DNA from: Chitinophaga sp. YR573
GTDB lineage: Bacteria; Bacteroidota; Bacteroidia; Chitinophagales; Chitinophagaceae
Length of the DNA: 64,000 nucleotides
Assembly (NCBI RefSeq): GCF_900110995.1
Contig: NZ_FOJF01000001.1
Location: 1,629,199 to 1,693,198, forward strand
Direction: 5' to 3'
Shown: in pieces, positions 7,736 to 16,458 of the stretch
Numbering within the stretch: the first letter of the stretch is position 1
Layout of the letters: the number at the start of each line of letters is the position of its first letter
Program-made: the position numbers and the translations under genes
The notes under the pieces: model-generated
Databases searched by the model: none
Told to the model about the DNA's origin: nothing
Seen by the model: the letters and a program-made list of their open reading frames with translations, nothing else

Positions 7736-9226
7736 TTAGCGAACAATACTATGTTTAAAAATAGTATTATTTTTCAATAAAATAATGGGCTGACTGATAT
7801 TCCAGTCGGACTTAAAATTATCCTGTATGATGAACCCCCGGGAGTAATTCCCCAGTACAATATCCGGAGATCCGTCCCCATCAAAATCTCCTGCATCCAT
7901 ACAGATCCATCGTCCTTCTTTTGCCAGGTTTTTAATTGCTTTTGGGGTGAATTGTAAATCTTTTGTTTGCTCAAACCAGATGAATTTCTCTGCCGGCTGA
8001 TGTTGTAAATCTGCGAAGAATGCGATGGTGGCAATGTCCAAATCCCCGTCATTGTCAAAATCTGCTGCAATGGCTTTTGTGCAGCCGTTTATGGGGTAGA
8101 AATATTTTTGCTTGTATTTGAAATCCCCCTCATTTAAGTAGATATATACGCCGTGATAAGGTTTGAGTGTCATGGAATAATCTGCGTTATCACCGGCGGT
8201 ATACAAAATATCCGGTTTCCCATCTTTATTCCAGTCTACTACCTGGAAACTGGTAGAGCCATACACCGGTGGGAAACGTAGTAAATTCTTCGACTGGAAG
8301 CCGCCTTTGTGGTCATTCAAAAATAGCCAGATGCCTTCATCTGCATAGGCGAACAGGGCCATGATATCCGGCCAGCCATCGTTATTAAAATCCCCTGTCA
8401 CAGCATGGATAGCACCCGGGACTTCCCACACGGAGCGTTTATCATACTCCCCGTCTGCTTTTTGTTGCAAAATATATAACCCACCATAGTTATGGCCAAA
8501 TCCGCAGACCAGGTAATCCATCTTCCCATCCTTATTGAAATCAGTAGCCAGGCTTTGCACCGGACGGGGCAATCCTAATCCTATTGTCTGTACCTGTTCA
8601 TTCTCCTTTGCCCCCGGAGCAAATTTCCATAATGTTCCTTTGGGAGCATCTACTGCCCTCAGATTACCAATACAGGTAAGCAACACAGTATCATTGGCTA
8701 TCCAGTTCATATCCACTGCCGCAGATTCCAGTTTCATACCCAGGGTAGGGTTCAATTGTTGATCCCATGTCCACATAGCAGCGGCTTCATCTCTGGAAGA
8801 ATAAATTTTCCCATCGTGAATAGAAACCATGGTAGTAGTGGCGGTTGTTGATTTATATTCCAGCCACACGGGTAATTTTATACTAAATGTGCTGCTATCT
8901 TCCTGTAAAGGTTTATTTACAGATGATAATTTATCAGGAGCTAAATCTTTATAATATGCTACTATCTCTGTCCATTCTTCAAAATTCACGGCCCCTTTTT
9001 GAGCAGCAGGATAATACTGGTCACCATGCCATACTCCAATGCCCACTTTGGGGGCCATTGCAGGCAGTACGTGCTTTGTCCAGGTATCTTTATCCAGCAA
9101 TGCCGGAGACACCGGTAAATGGCAGCTACCGCAGTATTTAGTGGCAAGTTCTTTTCCCTTTTCGTGAGGCTCACGGGGATTACAGGCGATGAGGAAAATC
9201 AGAGAAAAAAAGAGTAGTGATTTCAA
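7736..9226 (-). CDS. Cytochrome c / FG-GAP (VCBS) repeat lipoprotein
   Basis: A 496-residue predicted lipoprotein: a hydrophobic N terminus ends in the lipobox FLIAC. A single heme-binding CGSCH (~32-36) sits in a short cytochrome c-like segment reaching about residue 95. The rest is FG-GAP/VCBS-type repeats with calcium-binding cores such as DFNKDGKMD, DFNNDGWPD, DWNKDGKPD, DFDNDGDLD and DFDGDGSPD, which would fold into a beta-propeller. Probably outer-membrane or periplasmic. It is transcribed alone, followed by a terminator. The role is unknown. Redox-linked carbohydrate binding is a guess. Confidence 0.85.
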   Translation of the reverse strand: MKSLLFFSLIFLIACNPREPHEKGKELATKYCGSCHLPVSPALLDKDTWTKHVLPAMAPKVGIGVWHGDQYYPAAQKGAVNFEEWTEIVAYYKDLAPDKLSSVNKPLQEDSSTFSIKLPVWLEYKSTTATTTMVSIHDGKIYSSRDEAAAMWTWDQQLNPTLGMKLESAAVDMNWIANDTVLLTCIGNLRAVDAPKGTLWKFAPGAKENEQVQTIGLGLPRPVQSLATDFNKDGKMDYLVCGFGHNYGGLYILQQKADGEYDKRSVWEVPGAIHAVTGDFNNDGWPDIMALFAYADEGIWLFLNDHKGGFQSKNLLRFPPVYGSTSFQVVDWNKDGKPDILYTAGDNADYSMTLKPYHGVYIYLNEGDFKYKQKYFYPINGCTKAIAADFDNDGDLDIATIAFFADLQHQPAEKFIWFEQTKDLQFTPKAIKNLAKEGRWICMDAGDFDGDGSPDIVLGNYSRGFIIQDNFKSDWNISQPIILLKNNTIFKHSIVR

Positions 9227-9294
9227 AATATAGCAGTTAGAAATGCTTTAGTGGAATCTTAGGTTATTGGGGAAACAAACTTAACGATATCATC

Positions 9295-9483
9295 CTATTC
9301 AAGGCCCTGCAACAAATCTTTCGCAGGTATCTTTTTCACGTTACCTTCTTTATCACTTATGACAAGATCTTCATTATTAGCAGCACTGGTTTCCACCAGC
9401 TTCTTCCTGGCCTTTTTTATGCCCTGTAAGATCTTTTCAAATCGTTCGTCGGTATATACTTTTTTATCTTCCATCATACTCAC
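9295..9483 (-). CDS. Small charged protein downstream of zeta-like kinase (possible antitoxin)
   Basis: A 62-residue, Lys/Glu-rich soluble protein with no domain I recognise. It starts inside the end of the kinase gene (20-bp overlap, different frame), so the two are almost surely co-transcribed and coupled. ATGs at 9477 and 9474 are alternative starts. Small partners next to zeta-type kinases are often antitoxins or accessory regulators. That role is inferred from the arrangement alone. Confidence 0.65.
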   Translation of the reverse strand: MSMMEDKKVYTDERFEKILQGIKKARKKLVETSAANNEDLVISDKEGNVKKIPAKDLLQGLE

Positions 9484-10045
9484 TTTGACTTAAAATCGTT
9501 ACCCAAATATCGTTATTTATTATCATTTTTTCAAGGTTCTCCTTTTTCCTGGCAATTACCTCTACAGCATTCCTGTTATCGACTACGTACCAGCTATCGC
9601 AAACAGGAATATATAAATTTATCAGGTTGTGGATACCCCTGTAATATCTTCGTTTGATTATATCAGCAGGAATATTATGTCCGCCCCTTTTAACTCTTTG
9701 AGCTACCCGTTCTTCTGCAAGTTTTGGAGAATCCAGCCAAAAATAAAGTAACGTTATCTTATACCCATGTTCCTTTGCTTTCTTAATAAATGACACATAA
9801 CTCCTGGTCGATAAAGTTGTTTCAAATGCAAAGTCCACCCCTTCTCCCATCAAATGATCAATCCTTTGCAACATCAACCTTCCGGCTTCCAATGCTACAC
9901 TTTCAGGATTAAAAGGAGACAACCCCGCAGCAATACCATCGGCATTCACAAACTCCTGACAATTGAGCATCTCCGGTAATACCGTATAACTGGCAGTTGT
10001 TTTACCGGCCCCATTGCATCCCGCTATGATATATAAATCAGGCAT
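9464..10045 (-). CDS. Zeta toxin family P-loop kinase
   Basis: A 193-residue P-loop kinase. The Walker A motif GCNGAGKTT lies at residues ~9-17, followed by FVNADGIAAGLSP, ETTLSTRSY (the zeta-type substrate region) and a lid-like RVAQRVKRGGHNIP. Classical zeta toxins phosphorylate UDP-N-acetylglucosamine. Many chromosomal homologues of this short type (predicted ABC-type ATPase, COG4185) are uncharacterised. It is followed by an overlapping small gene, and toxin-first order differs from classical epsilon-zeta. Toxicity cannot be judged from sequence. Confidence 0.82.
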   Translation of the reverse strand: MPDLYIIAGCNGAGKTTASYTVLPEMLNCQEFVNADGIAAGLSPFNPESVALEAGRLMLQRIDHLMGEGVDFAFETTLSTRSYVSFIKKAKEHGYKITLLYFWLDSPKLAEERVAQRVKRGGHNIPADIIKRRYYRGIHNLINLYIPVCDSWYVVDNRNAVEVIARKKENLEKMIINNDIWVTILSQSEYDGR

Positions 10046-10061
10046 GCTATAAATATAACGA

Positions 10062-10104
10062 GGAATGACGAATTACAAACGAAATCGTTCGCAATCCGTC
10101 ATCC
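10062..10104. repeat. Long imperfect hairpin between zeta kinase and susD
   Basis: The arms GGAATGACGAATTACAAACGA and the matching segment up to 10104 pair over about 20 bp around a 3-nt loop, with most mismatches becoming G-U pairs in the minus-strand RNA. No clear U tract follows. It may act as a processing or weak termination structure after susD, or be a copy of a dispersed palindromic repeat. Confidence 0.6.
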
Positions 10105-10128
10105 GGTATTCATCACTCAACCAAATCT

Positions 10129-11925
10129 TTAGTACCCGGCATTTTGCTCAAGGGTCTTTGCTCCGTTTTTGTAGCTAAGATCTATTTGCCTTTGCGGAAT
10201 AGGATAATGCTCATTGCGGTTTGCAACAAACTTAGCCCCTGCCAGGTCTGTAGTTATTTGAGATTCATAACTGAAATAAGTTGTCAACGCAGCGTTGGCA
10301 GTACCCCAGCGTACAATATCGAAGTAACGTTGTCCTTCCATTGCCAGTTCCAGCTTACGCTCAAAACGGATCGCCTTCAGCGCGTAATCTTTGCCCTGTG
10401 CAACAAAATCGCCTGCAGGATAAGGATTCACTATGTAGTTAGCTGCTGGTGTGGAAGAGAAACCTCCCATCGGAGTAGCATCATTGATATATTTGTACAC
10501 CTTTGTCTGAGCATTACCTGCACGTACCCTCACCTGGTTTACATAAGCTTCTGCTTTGTCCAAGCTACCCGACGCAGCTCCTGCTTCTGCTTCCGCAGCC
10601 AGTAACAGTACATCCGCATAACGGATCAGATTAATATTGATAGCAGATCCCGGTGCCCAGGAGTTTGCATCTTTGTACTTATCCTGGTTATACTGCCAGT
10701 ACACATTTTTCTTAGGTGCATAAGGTCCTGCATAAGCCTGATCACGTACCCACGCACGACCAGGATGATTACCCCAGTCGAGATAAGGAATACCACGACG
10801 ACCAACTGTCCAGTCGAGACGTGGGTCTACCGGATCAGTATCAGGAGTAAATGCATCTGTAGATAATATACCCATATCATTCTTCACTGCATGACTATTA
10901 TAATCATCCAGGTAAGGTAAACCAGCAGCAGTAGTACGGTAAGAATTTACCAGCTCCTGTGTAGGCTGATAAAAACCGCAACAGCCAAACGGACTATTAT
11001 AAGGGAAGTTCAGCATCTCTCCCTGATTAGCATTCGAGATAGATCCTGTTCCGTCATTCGCTACCATCTGGATAGCAAATACAGATTCAGATTTATTCTT
11101 TGTATCAGAATCAAAGTTGTCTTCAAAACGAGGCGTTAATGCATATGGGAGACCATTAGAAGTCACACCAGATACGGTAATCTGATCAAACAACACTTTA
11201 GCTTCTGCATACTTCGCTTCGAATACATATGTTTTAGCCAGGTAACACATCGCTGCCCATTTGTTCGCACGGCCTACCTGTGATTGTGTTGCAGGTAAAC
11301 TGTCTGATGCAAACTGGAACTCCGCTTCAATCTTTGGCCAGATGTCAACATTGTTGGGTTGTTTGTAATCAACAATCATTGTTTCATCTACCCAGGGCAC
11401 TTTACCGAACATCTTTTTCAGTTCGAAATAATAATGTCCGCGCAGGAAACGTGCTTCTGCTCTTACTTCCGTTTTTTCTGCGGAAGTCATCCCAACAGCA
11501 TTTGGTAATAATGACAGGATATTGTTTATACGAACAATACCATCAAACAATACTTTCCATTTTGTGTTGAAAAAACCATTGCTGGCGTCAAACTGACCGG
11601 TAGCAATCTGACTTACAGGAGGCTGGTCAGTGGCATCACTACCTTTGTGTGCGTCACCTCCCGCTACACTACCGTAAATCCAGTTACTCGGTGCCGCTTC
11701 CCATGGATTACCACCACCGATAGCTGCAACGCCATCCTGCTGACCATCCAGTGCCGCATAAGCACCAATCAGTAATGCATTGATACCATCCTTGCTGGAA
11801 ACATCTCCTGATGTTAATGTACCCAGGGGCGCACGTTCCAGGAAACTTTTACTACATGCGTCCAGCAACAAACCTGCGGCGATTACTGAGACGATGAATA
11901 TGTATTTAGATCTTATGAGTTTCAT
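10129..11925 (-). CDS. SusD/RagB family nutrient-binding outer membrane lipoprotein
   Basis: 598 residues, SusD type: a surface lipoprotein that forms the lid of a SusC channel. The ATG at 11925 gives a standard signal peptide with lipobox LLDAC near residue 24. A longer frame to 11958 adds 11 residues without purpose. Typical SusD features: TPR-like EARFLRGHYYFELKKMFG, YADVLLLAAEAEA, VNQVRVRAG, and FERKLELAMEGQRYFDIVRWG near the C terminus. It lies 22 bp after the SusC gene. Ligand unknown, and no glycoside hydrolase is adjacent. Confidence 0.93.
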   Translation of the reverse strand: MKLIRSKYIFIVSVIAAGLLLDACSKSFLERAPLGTLTSGDVSSKDGINALLIGAYAALDGQQDGVAAIGGGNPWEAAPSNWIYGSVAGGDAHKGSDATDQPPVSQIATGQFDASNGFFNTKWKVLFDGIVRINNILSLLPNAVGMTSAEKTEVRAEARFLRGHYYFELKKMFGKVPWVDETMIVDYKQPNNVDIWPKIEAEFQFASDSLPATQSQVGRANKWAAMCYLAKTYVFEAKYAEAKVLFDQITVSGVTSNGLPYALTPRFEDNFDSDTKNKSESVFAIQMVANDGTGSISNANQGEMLNFPYNSPFGCCGFYQPTQELVNSYRTTAAGLPYLDDYNSHAVKNDMGILSTDAFTPDTDPVDPRLDWTVGRRGIPYLDWGNHPGRAWVRDQAYAGPYAPKKNVYWQYNQDKYKDANSWAPGSAININLIRYADVLLLAAEAEAGAASGSLDKAEAYVNQVRVRAGNAQTKVYKYINDATPMGGFSSTPAANYIVNPYPAGDFVAQGKDYALKAIRFERKLELAMEGQRYFDIVRWGTANAALTTYFSYESQITTDLAGAKFVANRNEHYPIPQRQIDLSYKNGAKTLEQNAGY

Positions 11926-11947
11926 TGTAAAAAGTTTTAAACATTCA

Positions 11948-14900
11948 TCAGAAAGCAACGTTTACACCTACCAGGAACTGACGCTGATTTGGATAAACCC
12001 CTTCATCCAGACCAAAGTTGGTAGTACCACCTGTAATTTCAGGATCTATACCAGTGTATTTAGTAATGGTAAACACATTAGCAGCCTGTACATAAATGCG
12101 GAATTTTTCAATGCCGACACGCTTTAATGAAGCAGGAGAAAGTGTATAACCCAGCATCATATTCTTTGCCCTGAGATAAGAACCATTTTCTACCAGGAAT
12201 GAGTTAGGTACTGTGTTTGAACTGAATGTACCATCGTTTTCCTGGATAGGCGCTTTCGCATTCATATGATCCGGTCTCCATGAATCATATAAAGCTGTTT
12301 TACTTTTTGCACCAGCGAAAGAAGGATAGAAGTCTGTCCACCAGCGTACCTGATTCCAGATTTCATTACCATGTACACCATAGAAGAATACAGTGAAGTC
12401 GAAGTTCTTATAATCCAGTTCAAGGTTTAATCCATAACTGAAATCAGGATTAGGGTTACCTAAGAAAGTACGGTCAGCTTCAGTGATGATACCATCACCA
12501 TTTGTATCTGCATAACGGAAACGGCCTACACCAAGTTGTGTCTGATACACTGCATTTGGATTGTTAGTCGCTTTCTGTGCCTGAATATTCAGCTGATTTA
12601 CTTCATCAGCACTGTTAAAGAACCCAGCTACTTTATATCCGTAGAAGCTGGAAATAGGTTGTCCAACTGCATTACGGATAATGAAGCTACCATTAAAACG
12701 ACGTGATTCCTGGTCGAAATAAGGAGCATCAGAAGAGATACTTTCGATCTTATTCTTATAAGTAGTGAAAGTTGCATTGGCTTTCAACGTCAGGTCTTTA
12801 CCAATGTTAATACCTGTTGCGAAAACAGAGAGGTCTATACCATGGTTCTGCATTTCTGCAATGTTCACAGTAGGAGGCTCCTGTCTCCCGGCTGTAGCAG
12901 AGATCTCTGGTTTGTACAGCAGATCTTTTACTTTCTTCTTGTAATAATCTGCACTGATTTCCAGTTTGCCTTTGAACAGCGTTGCATCAATACCTATGTT
13001 AGAATTGATGTTGCTTTCCCACTTGGCATTAGGGTTACCAATATGTGTTTTCAGGAAACCTGAAGTAAGTGTACCTGGCGTACCAGTGATATCATAAAAA
13101 GAGGAACCTTTATTCAGACCGTATTGTGTAAATGCATTGGATGCTTCCACATTCAGCTGATTACCCATTACACCATATCCTCCCCTGATCTTTAAATCGG
13201 AGATCCAGGAAATATCTTTCATGAAGTTTTCCTGAGAGATACGCCATCCACCGCTGACAGCCGGGAACCAGCCATAACGGAAGTTAGAACTGAACTTACT
13301 GGAACCATCTCTACGTATAACAGCGCCTAATAAGTAGCGGTCGTGGAAGCTATAATCCAAACGACCGAAAACAGAAAACAATCCATCAGAATATCTGCCA
13401 CTACCACTGGTTACTGTACCGGTACCGGTAGATAAACCTGTGAAGTTAGGATCGAAAATAAAATACCCCTGTGTAGTACCTGTAACTGTACGGCCCCTGT
13501 TATCAAATGCTTCTGTACCTGCTACGACTTTAATATCATGCAGGTTGTTAAAATTCTGGTGGTAAGAGAGTGTGTTGGTCCATGTCCAGTTAAATCCTGA
13601 ACTGGCTCCTTCTGTATAAGAGTTTACTTTATTGTTCTCTGAGTTTTCGTATTCAGGATAAATGAACGAATGTGTGGAAGCAGAGAATATTTCACCACCG
13701 AAACTTGTACGGAAAGTGAAGTGTTTCAGGATGTCTGCTTCTCCGTATACATTACCGAATAAACGGTTGCCAAGGCCCCTGTTATTACGTGTACGGTCCT
13801 GTATAGCTACCGGGTTACGTGCGTTCCCTAACTGTGCACCATTGGACGAAAATGAACCTGCAAAGTTGCCTTTGATATCATGTACGGGAATGATGGATTG
13901 TTCACGGAATGCCATACCGATCGCACTACCTTCCACCAGGTCAGTAATCTGTGGATTATCGATCACAGAGAACTCCATATTTTCTCCTATGCGCACATTT
14001 TTACTTACATTAAAATGGCTGTTGGAGCGGATAGAATAACGTTTCAGGTAAGTGTTCAGTAAAGTACCCTGCTGATTGTAATAATAGAAAGACAGATAAT
14101 AAGCGCCCTGGTCATTTCCACCACTTACAGATACGTTATGACTGGTAATAGGAGCTGGTTTGAAGATTTCATGGAACCAGTCAGTACCGCCTTTATTTGC
14201 TCTTGTAATACGGTAAAATCCATCAAGGTCTGATGCATTTTTATAGTTTGGATCTACATTATACAAATCCGGGCTCACACCAGGATCTCCTTCATGTAAA
14301 CCACCTGGCGCGATATAATCAGGTAATACGGGAGTAGCGCCACTACCATACAATCCATCATTATAAACAACATTGGGATTTGTATTTTTCAATGCCATCC
14401 ATTTGAGATCTGCGGCTTCCTGTGGATTCAGGAGATGCCATACATTACCGCTTTTTGGACGCTGGGTACCATAATAAGCATCATAAGTTACCCTTACTTT
14501 TCCTTTCCCTACCTTACCTGCTTTGGTAGTAACGATGATCACACCATTAGCAGCTCTTGCACCATAGATAGAAGCGGAACCTGCATCTTTCAGAACCTGC
14601 ATGGTCTCAACATCATAAGGGTTAAGGTCTACAATATTTTGTGTTGGTACTCCATCTATTACATACAGCGGAGTATTGTTACCAAAGGTGTTCACACCAC
14701 GGATGCGCACCTGAGGTTCTTTACCTGGCTGACCAGATCCCAGTACCGTAATACCGGATACCTGACCCTGTAACTGGTTGCTTACCTGTGCGGTGGGTTG
14801 TCTGCTGATCTGATCTACATTTACAACAGATACCGCTCCTGTAAGGTCTTTTTTACGTTGTGTAGCGTAACCTGTTACGACTACTTCATCCAGTGATCCT

Positions 14901-15202
14901 ACTTTTTCACTTAGTATTACTGTCACCTGGGATGCATCTCCCAGTTGTACTTCTTTTTGTGCGTAACCTACAAATGAAAATATAAGTGTTTCTCCTTTTT
15001 TAGCCTGGAGAGAAAAGGCTCCACCGGGATCTGTGGCGGTTCCCCTGTTGGAATTTTTGACAGCGACAGTCACCCCAGGCAGGGGGTTCCCTGTTTTTTC
15101 GTCCGTGACTTTGCCCGAAAATTTTGTCTGGGCTAATGCGCTGCCGGCAATAAATAACAACAGCCAGCACCACGCAACCGTGCGGTAGACGTGCTTGTTC
15201 AT
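11948..15202 (-). CDS. SusC/RagA family TonB-dependent outer membrane transporter
   Basis: 1084 residues. A signal peptide (cleavage after ~AGSALA) is followed by a carboxypeptidase-like beta-sandwich (~30-105, GKVTDEKTGNPLPGV), the TonB box region (DEVVVTGYATQRK), a plug domain (~115-235, LYVIDGVP and YGARAANGVIIVTTK) and a 22-strand barrel ending in FLVGVNVAF. There is no STN domain, so signalling to an anti-sigma factor is not expected. First gene of a two-gene SusCD operon, taking up an unknown oligomer energised by TonB. Confidence 0.95.
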   Translation of the reverse strand: MNKHVYRTVAWCWLLLFIAGSALAQTKFSGKVTDEKTGNPLPGVTVAVKNSNRGTATDPGGAFSLQAKKGETLIFSFVGYAQKEVQLGDASQVTVILSEKVGSLDEVVVTGYATQRKKDLTGAVSVVNVDQISRQPTAQVSNQLQGQVSGITVLGSGQPGKEPQVRIRGVNTFGNNTPLYVIDGVPTQNIVDLNPYDVETMQVLKDAGSASIYGARAANGVIIVTTKAGKVGKGKVRVTYDAYYGTQRPKSGNVWHLLNPQEAADLKWMALKNTNPNVVYNDGLYGSGATPVLPDYIAPGGLHEGDPGVSPDLYNVDPNYKNASDLDGFYRITRANKGGTDWFHEIFKPAPITSHNVSVSGGNDQGAYYLSFYYYNQQGTLLNTYLKRYSIRSNSHFNVSKNVRIGENMEFSVIDNPQITDLVEGSAIGMAFREQSIIPVHDIKGNFAGSFSSNGAQLGNARNPVAIQDRTRNNRGLGNRLFGNVYGEADILKHFTFRTSFGGEIFSASTHSFIYPEYENSENNKVNSYTEGASSGFNWTWTNTLSYHQNFNNLHDIKVVAGTEAFDNRGRTVTGTTQGYFIFDPNFTGLSTGTGTVTSGSGRYSDGLFSVFGRLDYSFHDRYLLGAVIRRDGSSKFSSNFRYGWFPAVSGGWRISQENFMKDISWISDLKIRGGYGVMGNQLNVEASNAFTQYGLNKGSSFYDITGTPGTLTSGFLKTHIGNPNAKWESNINSNIGIDATLFKGKLEISADYYKKKVKDLLYKPEISATAGRQEPPTVNIAEMQNHGIDLSVFATGINIGKDLTLKANATFTTYKNKIESISSDAPYFDQESRRFNGSFIIRNAVGQPISSFYGYKVAGFFNSADEVNQLNIQAQKATNNPNAVYQTQLGVGRFRYADTNGDGIITEADRTFLGNPNPDFSYGLNLELDYKNFDFTVFFYGVHGNEIWNQVRWWTDFYPSFAGAKSKTALYDSWRPDHMNAKAPIQENDGTFSSNTVPNSFLVENGSYLRAKNMMLGYTLSPASLKRVGIEKFRIYVQAANVFTITKYTGIDPEITGGTTNFGLDEGVYPNQRQFLVGVNVAF

Positions 15203-15840
15203 AACGTGAATCGTTTTTTTGGTTAAATAAATGGCATCTTCTTGCCTGTTTCAGCCGGAGCGGCGGATACAGGCACAGCAAACAGTACCGGGTTAAATCC
15301 TGATCAGGGTCTTAACTGGGTTAAAAAAAATATAGTTCCAAGCTATTAGGCTAATTAATGCAATTTCAATGCATTATACACTTCCGGGCTATCATATAAA
15401 ATTTGGAATTCTACTACACACAGCATTTTTTCATACGTGTTGACATCAAAATTTTAAGAGTTCATGGAATTTAGATTTCGGTTATTCAAATGAGTTAAAA
15501 AGTCAACTGTTAACAGGGCGTTAAGGTAACACATTCGTTTAATTAATACAAGACTTGGGATAATTTTTTATCACAATTGGATGGAAGAGTATCATTATTG
15601 AGTAATAACGCAATTTTTTTATGATTGGGTAATGCCTCCACTTGAATGTTATAACAGCATAGATTACCAGATGTTATTGATTAAATACACTGCATCTGAC
15701 TGTTTAGTTCTCTGATTTAGCTTTGGAATATAGGTGCAGGATTTGTTTTCCAATTTAACTTCACCTAATATTCACGTCAGATAAGGTGTATTTAATCAAT
15801 AACATCTGGTACGAAGATTATGTAATCAAACCGGGTTAAT
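15203..15840. other. Intergenic region upstream of SusC, with leader stem-loop and inverted-repeat element
   Basis: A 638-bp region without a gene. On the minus strand the SusC leader contains a stem GCCTGT/ACAGGC at 15245-15274 with a GC-rich inner stem, and an AT-rich TATATTTT at about 15330-15340 that could be a -7 element. The distal part holds the inverted-repeat element at 15665-15811. The remainder is AT-rich and featureless to my reading. Confidence 0.5.
15665..15811. mobile_element. MITE-like element with 26-bp perfect terminal inverted repeats
   Basis: A 26-bp sequence at 15665-15690 is repeated exactly in inverted orientation at 15786-15811. After a 3-bp mismatch, 7 more bp match, so the arms are 36 bp with 33 identities. 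The 75-bp interior codes for nothing. Outermost bases are TA next to CCAGATG on both sides, consistent with a TA target duplication as made by IS630/Tc1-type transposases. It could equally be a structural terminator. No transposase is present. Confidence 0.6.
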
Positions 15841-16455
15841 TTAAAGTTTGTCTGTGATTGTCTTTACAGCTCCTCCTCTTTCCAGCTCATTATGCTCCTG
15901 CCACTGGCTTTGCTGCTGCGCTACCAGCTTCTCCGTTTGCCAGGCCATGAACTTAGCTTCCAGTCTTTCAATACAAAGTTTCTTATTCTGTAACTGAGAA
16001 CGACTGTCCATCGCCATCACCTGTATACCCGAAGGGAGATGAATACCCCTTACTGCTGTTTCTACCTTGTTGACGTTTTGTCCACCCGGACCAGAAGCCC
16101 TGCAAGTTTCAAACTTTACGTCATTGATATTCCACTGCAACTGTTTCTTTACATCAAAAACAGCTACACCTACAAACCAGTTCTTACGCTTGTGATATTT
16201 ACGGTAAGGACTTTGTGCAATCCACTGAACAGTACCTTCCCATTCTTTTATAAAAGGATCTAACTGTTTTCCACTTGCCAACAATGTAGCAGATAATAAA
16301 GTCCCGTTTATATCTCCCTTTTTATTTTCCAGTACAGTTATTTCTATACCGGCATTTTTTGCTTCTCTGAGCATTAATTCAGTCACACGGGCAACCACCC
16401 TGCAGCATTCTACAGGGCCTCTGCCCGATGTGATCTGTATGATTACCTTGTCCAT
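15841..16455 (-). CDS. prfH: PrfH, release factor-like protein paired with RtcB
   Basis: A 204-residue class I release factor homologue lacking the N-terminal stop-codon recognition domains. The GGQ peptidyl-hydrolysis motif sits in SGPGGQNVNKVETAVR (~119-134). PrfH acts with an RtcB paralogue (RtcB2): the ligase repairs 16S rRNA cut in the decoding centre by colicin E3-like nucleases, and PrfH releases peptides from ribosomes stalled on damaged rRNA. It starts 3 bp after the rtcB stop, so the pair is an operon. Length fits the family. Confidence 0.92.
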   Translation of the reverse strand: MDKVIIQITSGRGPVECCRVVARVTELMLREAKNAGIEITVLENKKGDINGTLLSATLLASGKQLDPFIKEWEGTVQWIAQSPYRKYHKRKNWFVGVAVFDVKKQLQWNINDVKFETCRASGPGGQNVNKVETAVRGIHLPSGIQVMAMDSRSQLQNKKLCIERLEAKFMAWQTEKLVAQQQSQWQEHNELERGGAVKTITDKL

Positions 16456-16458
16456 GAT

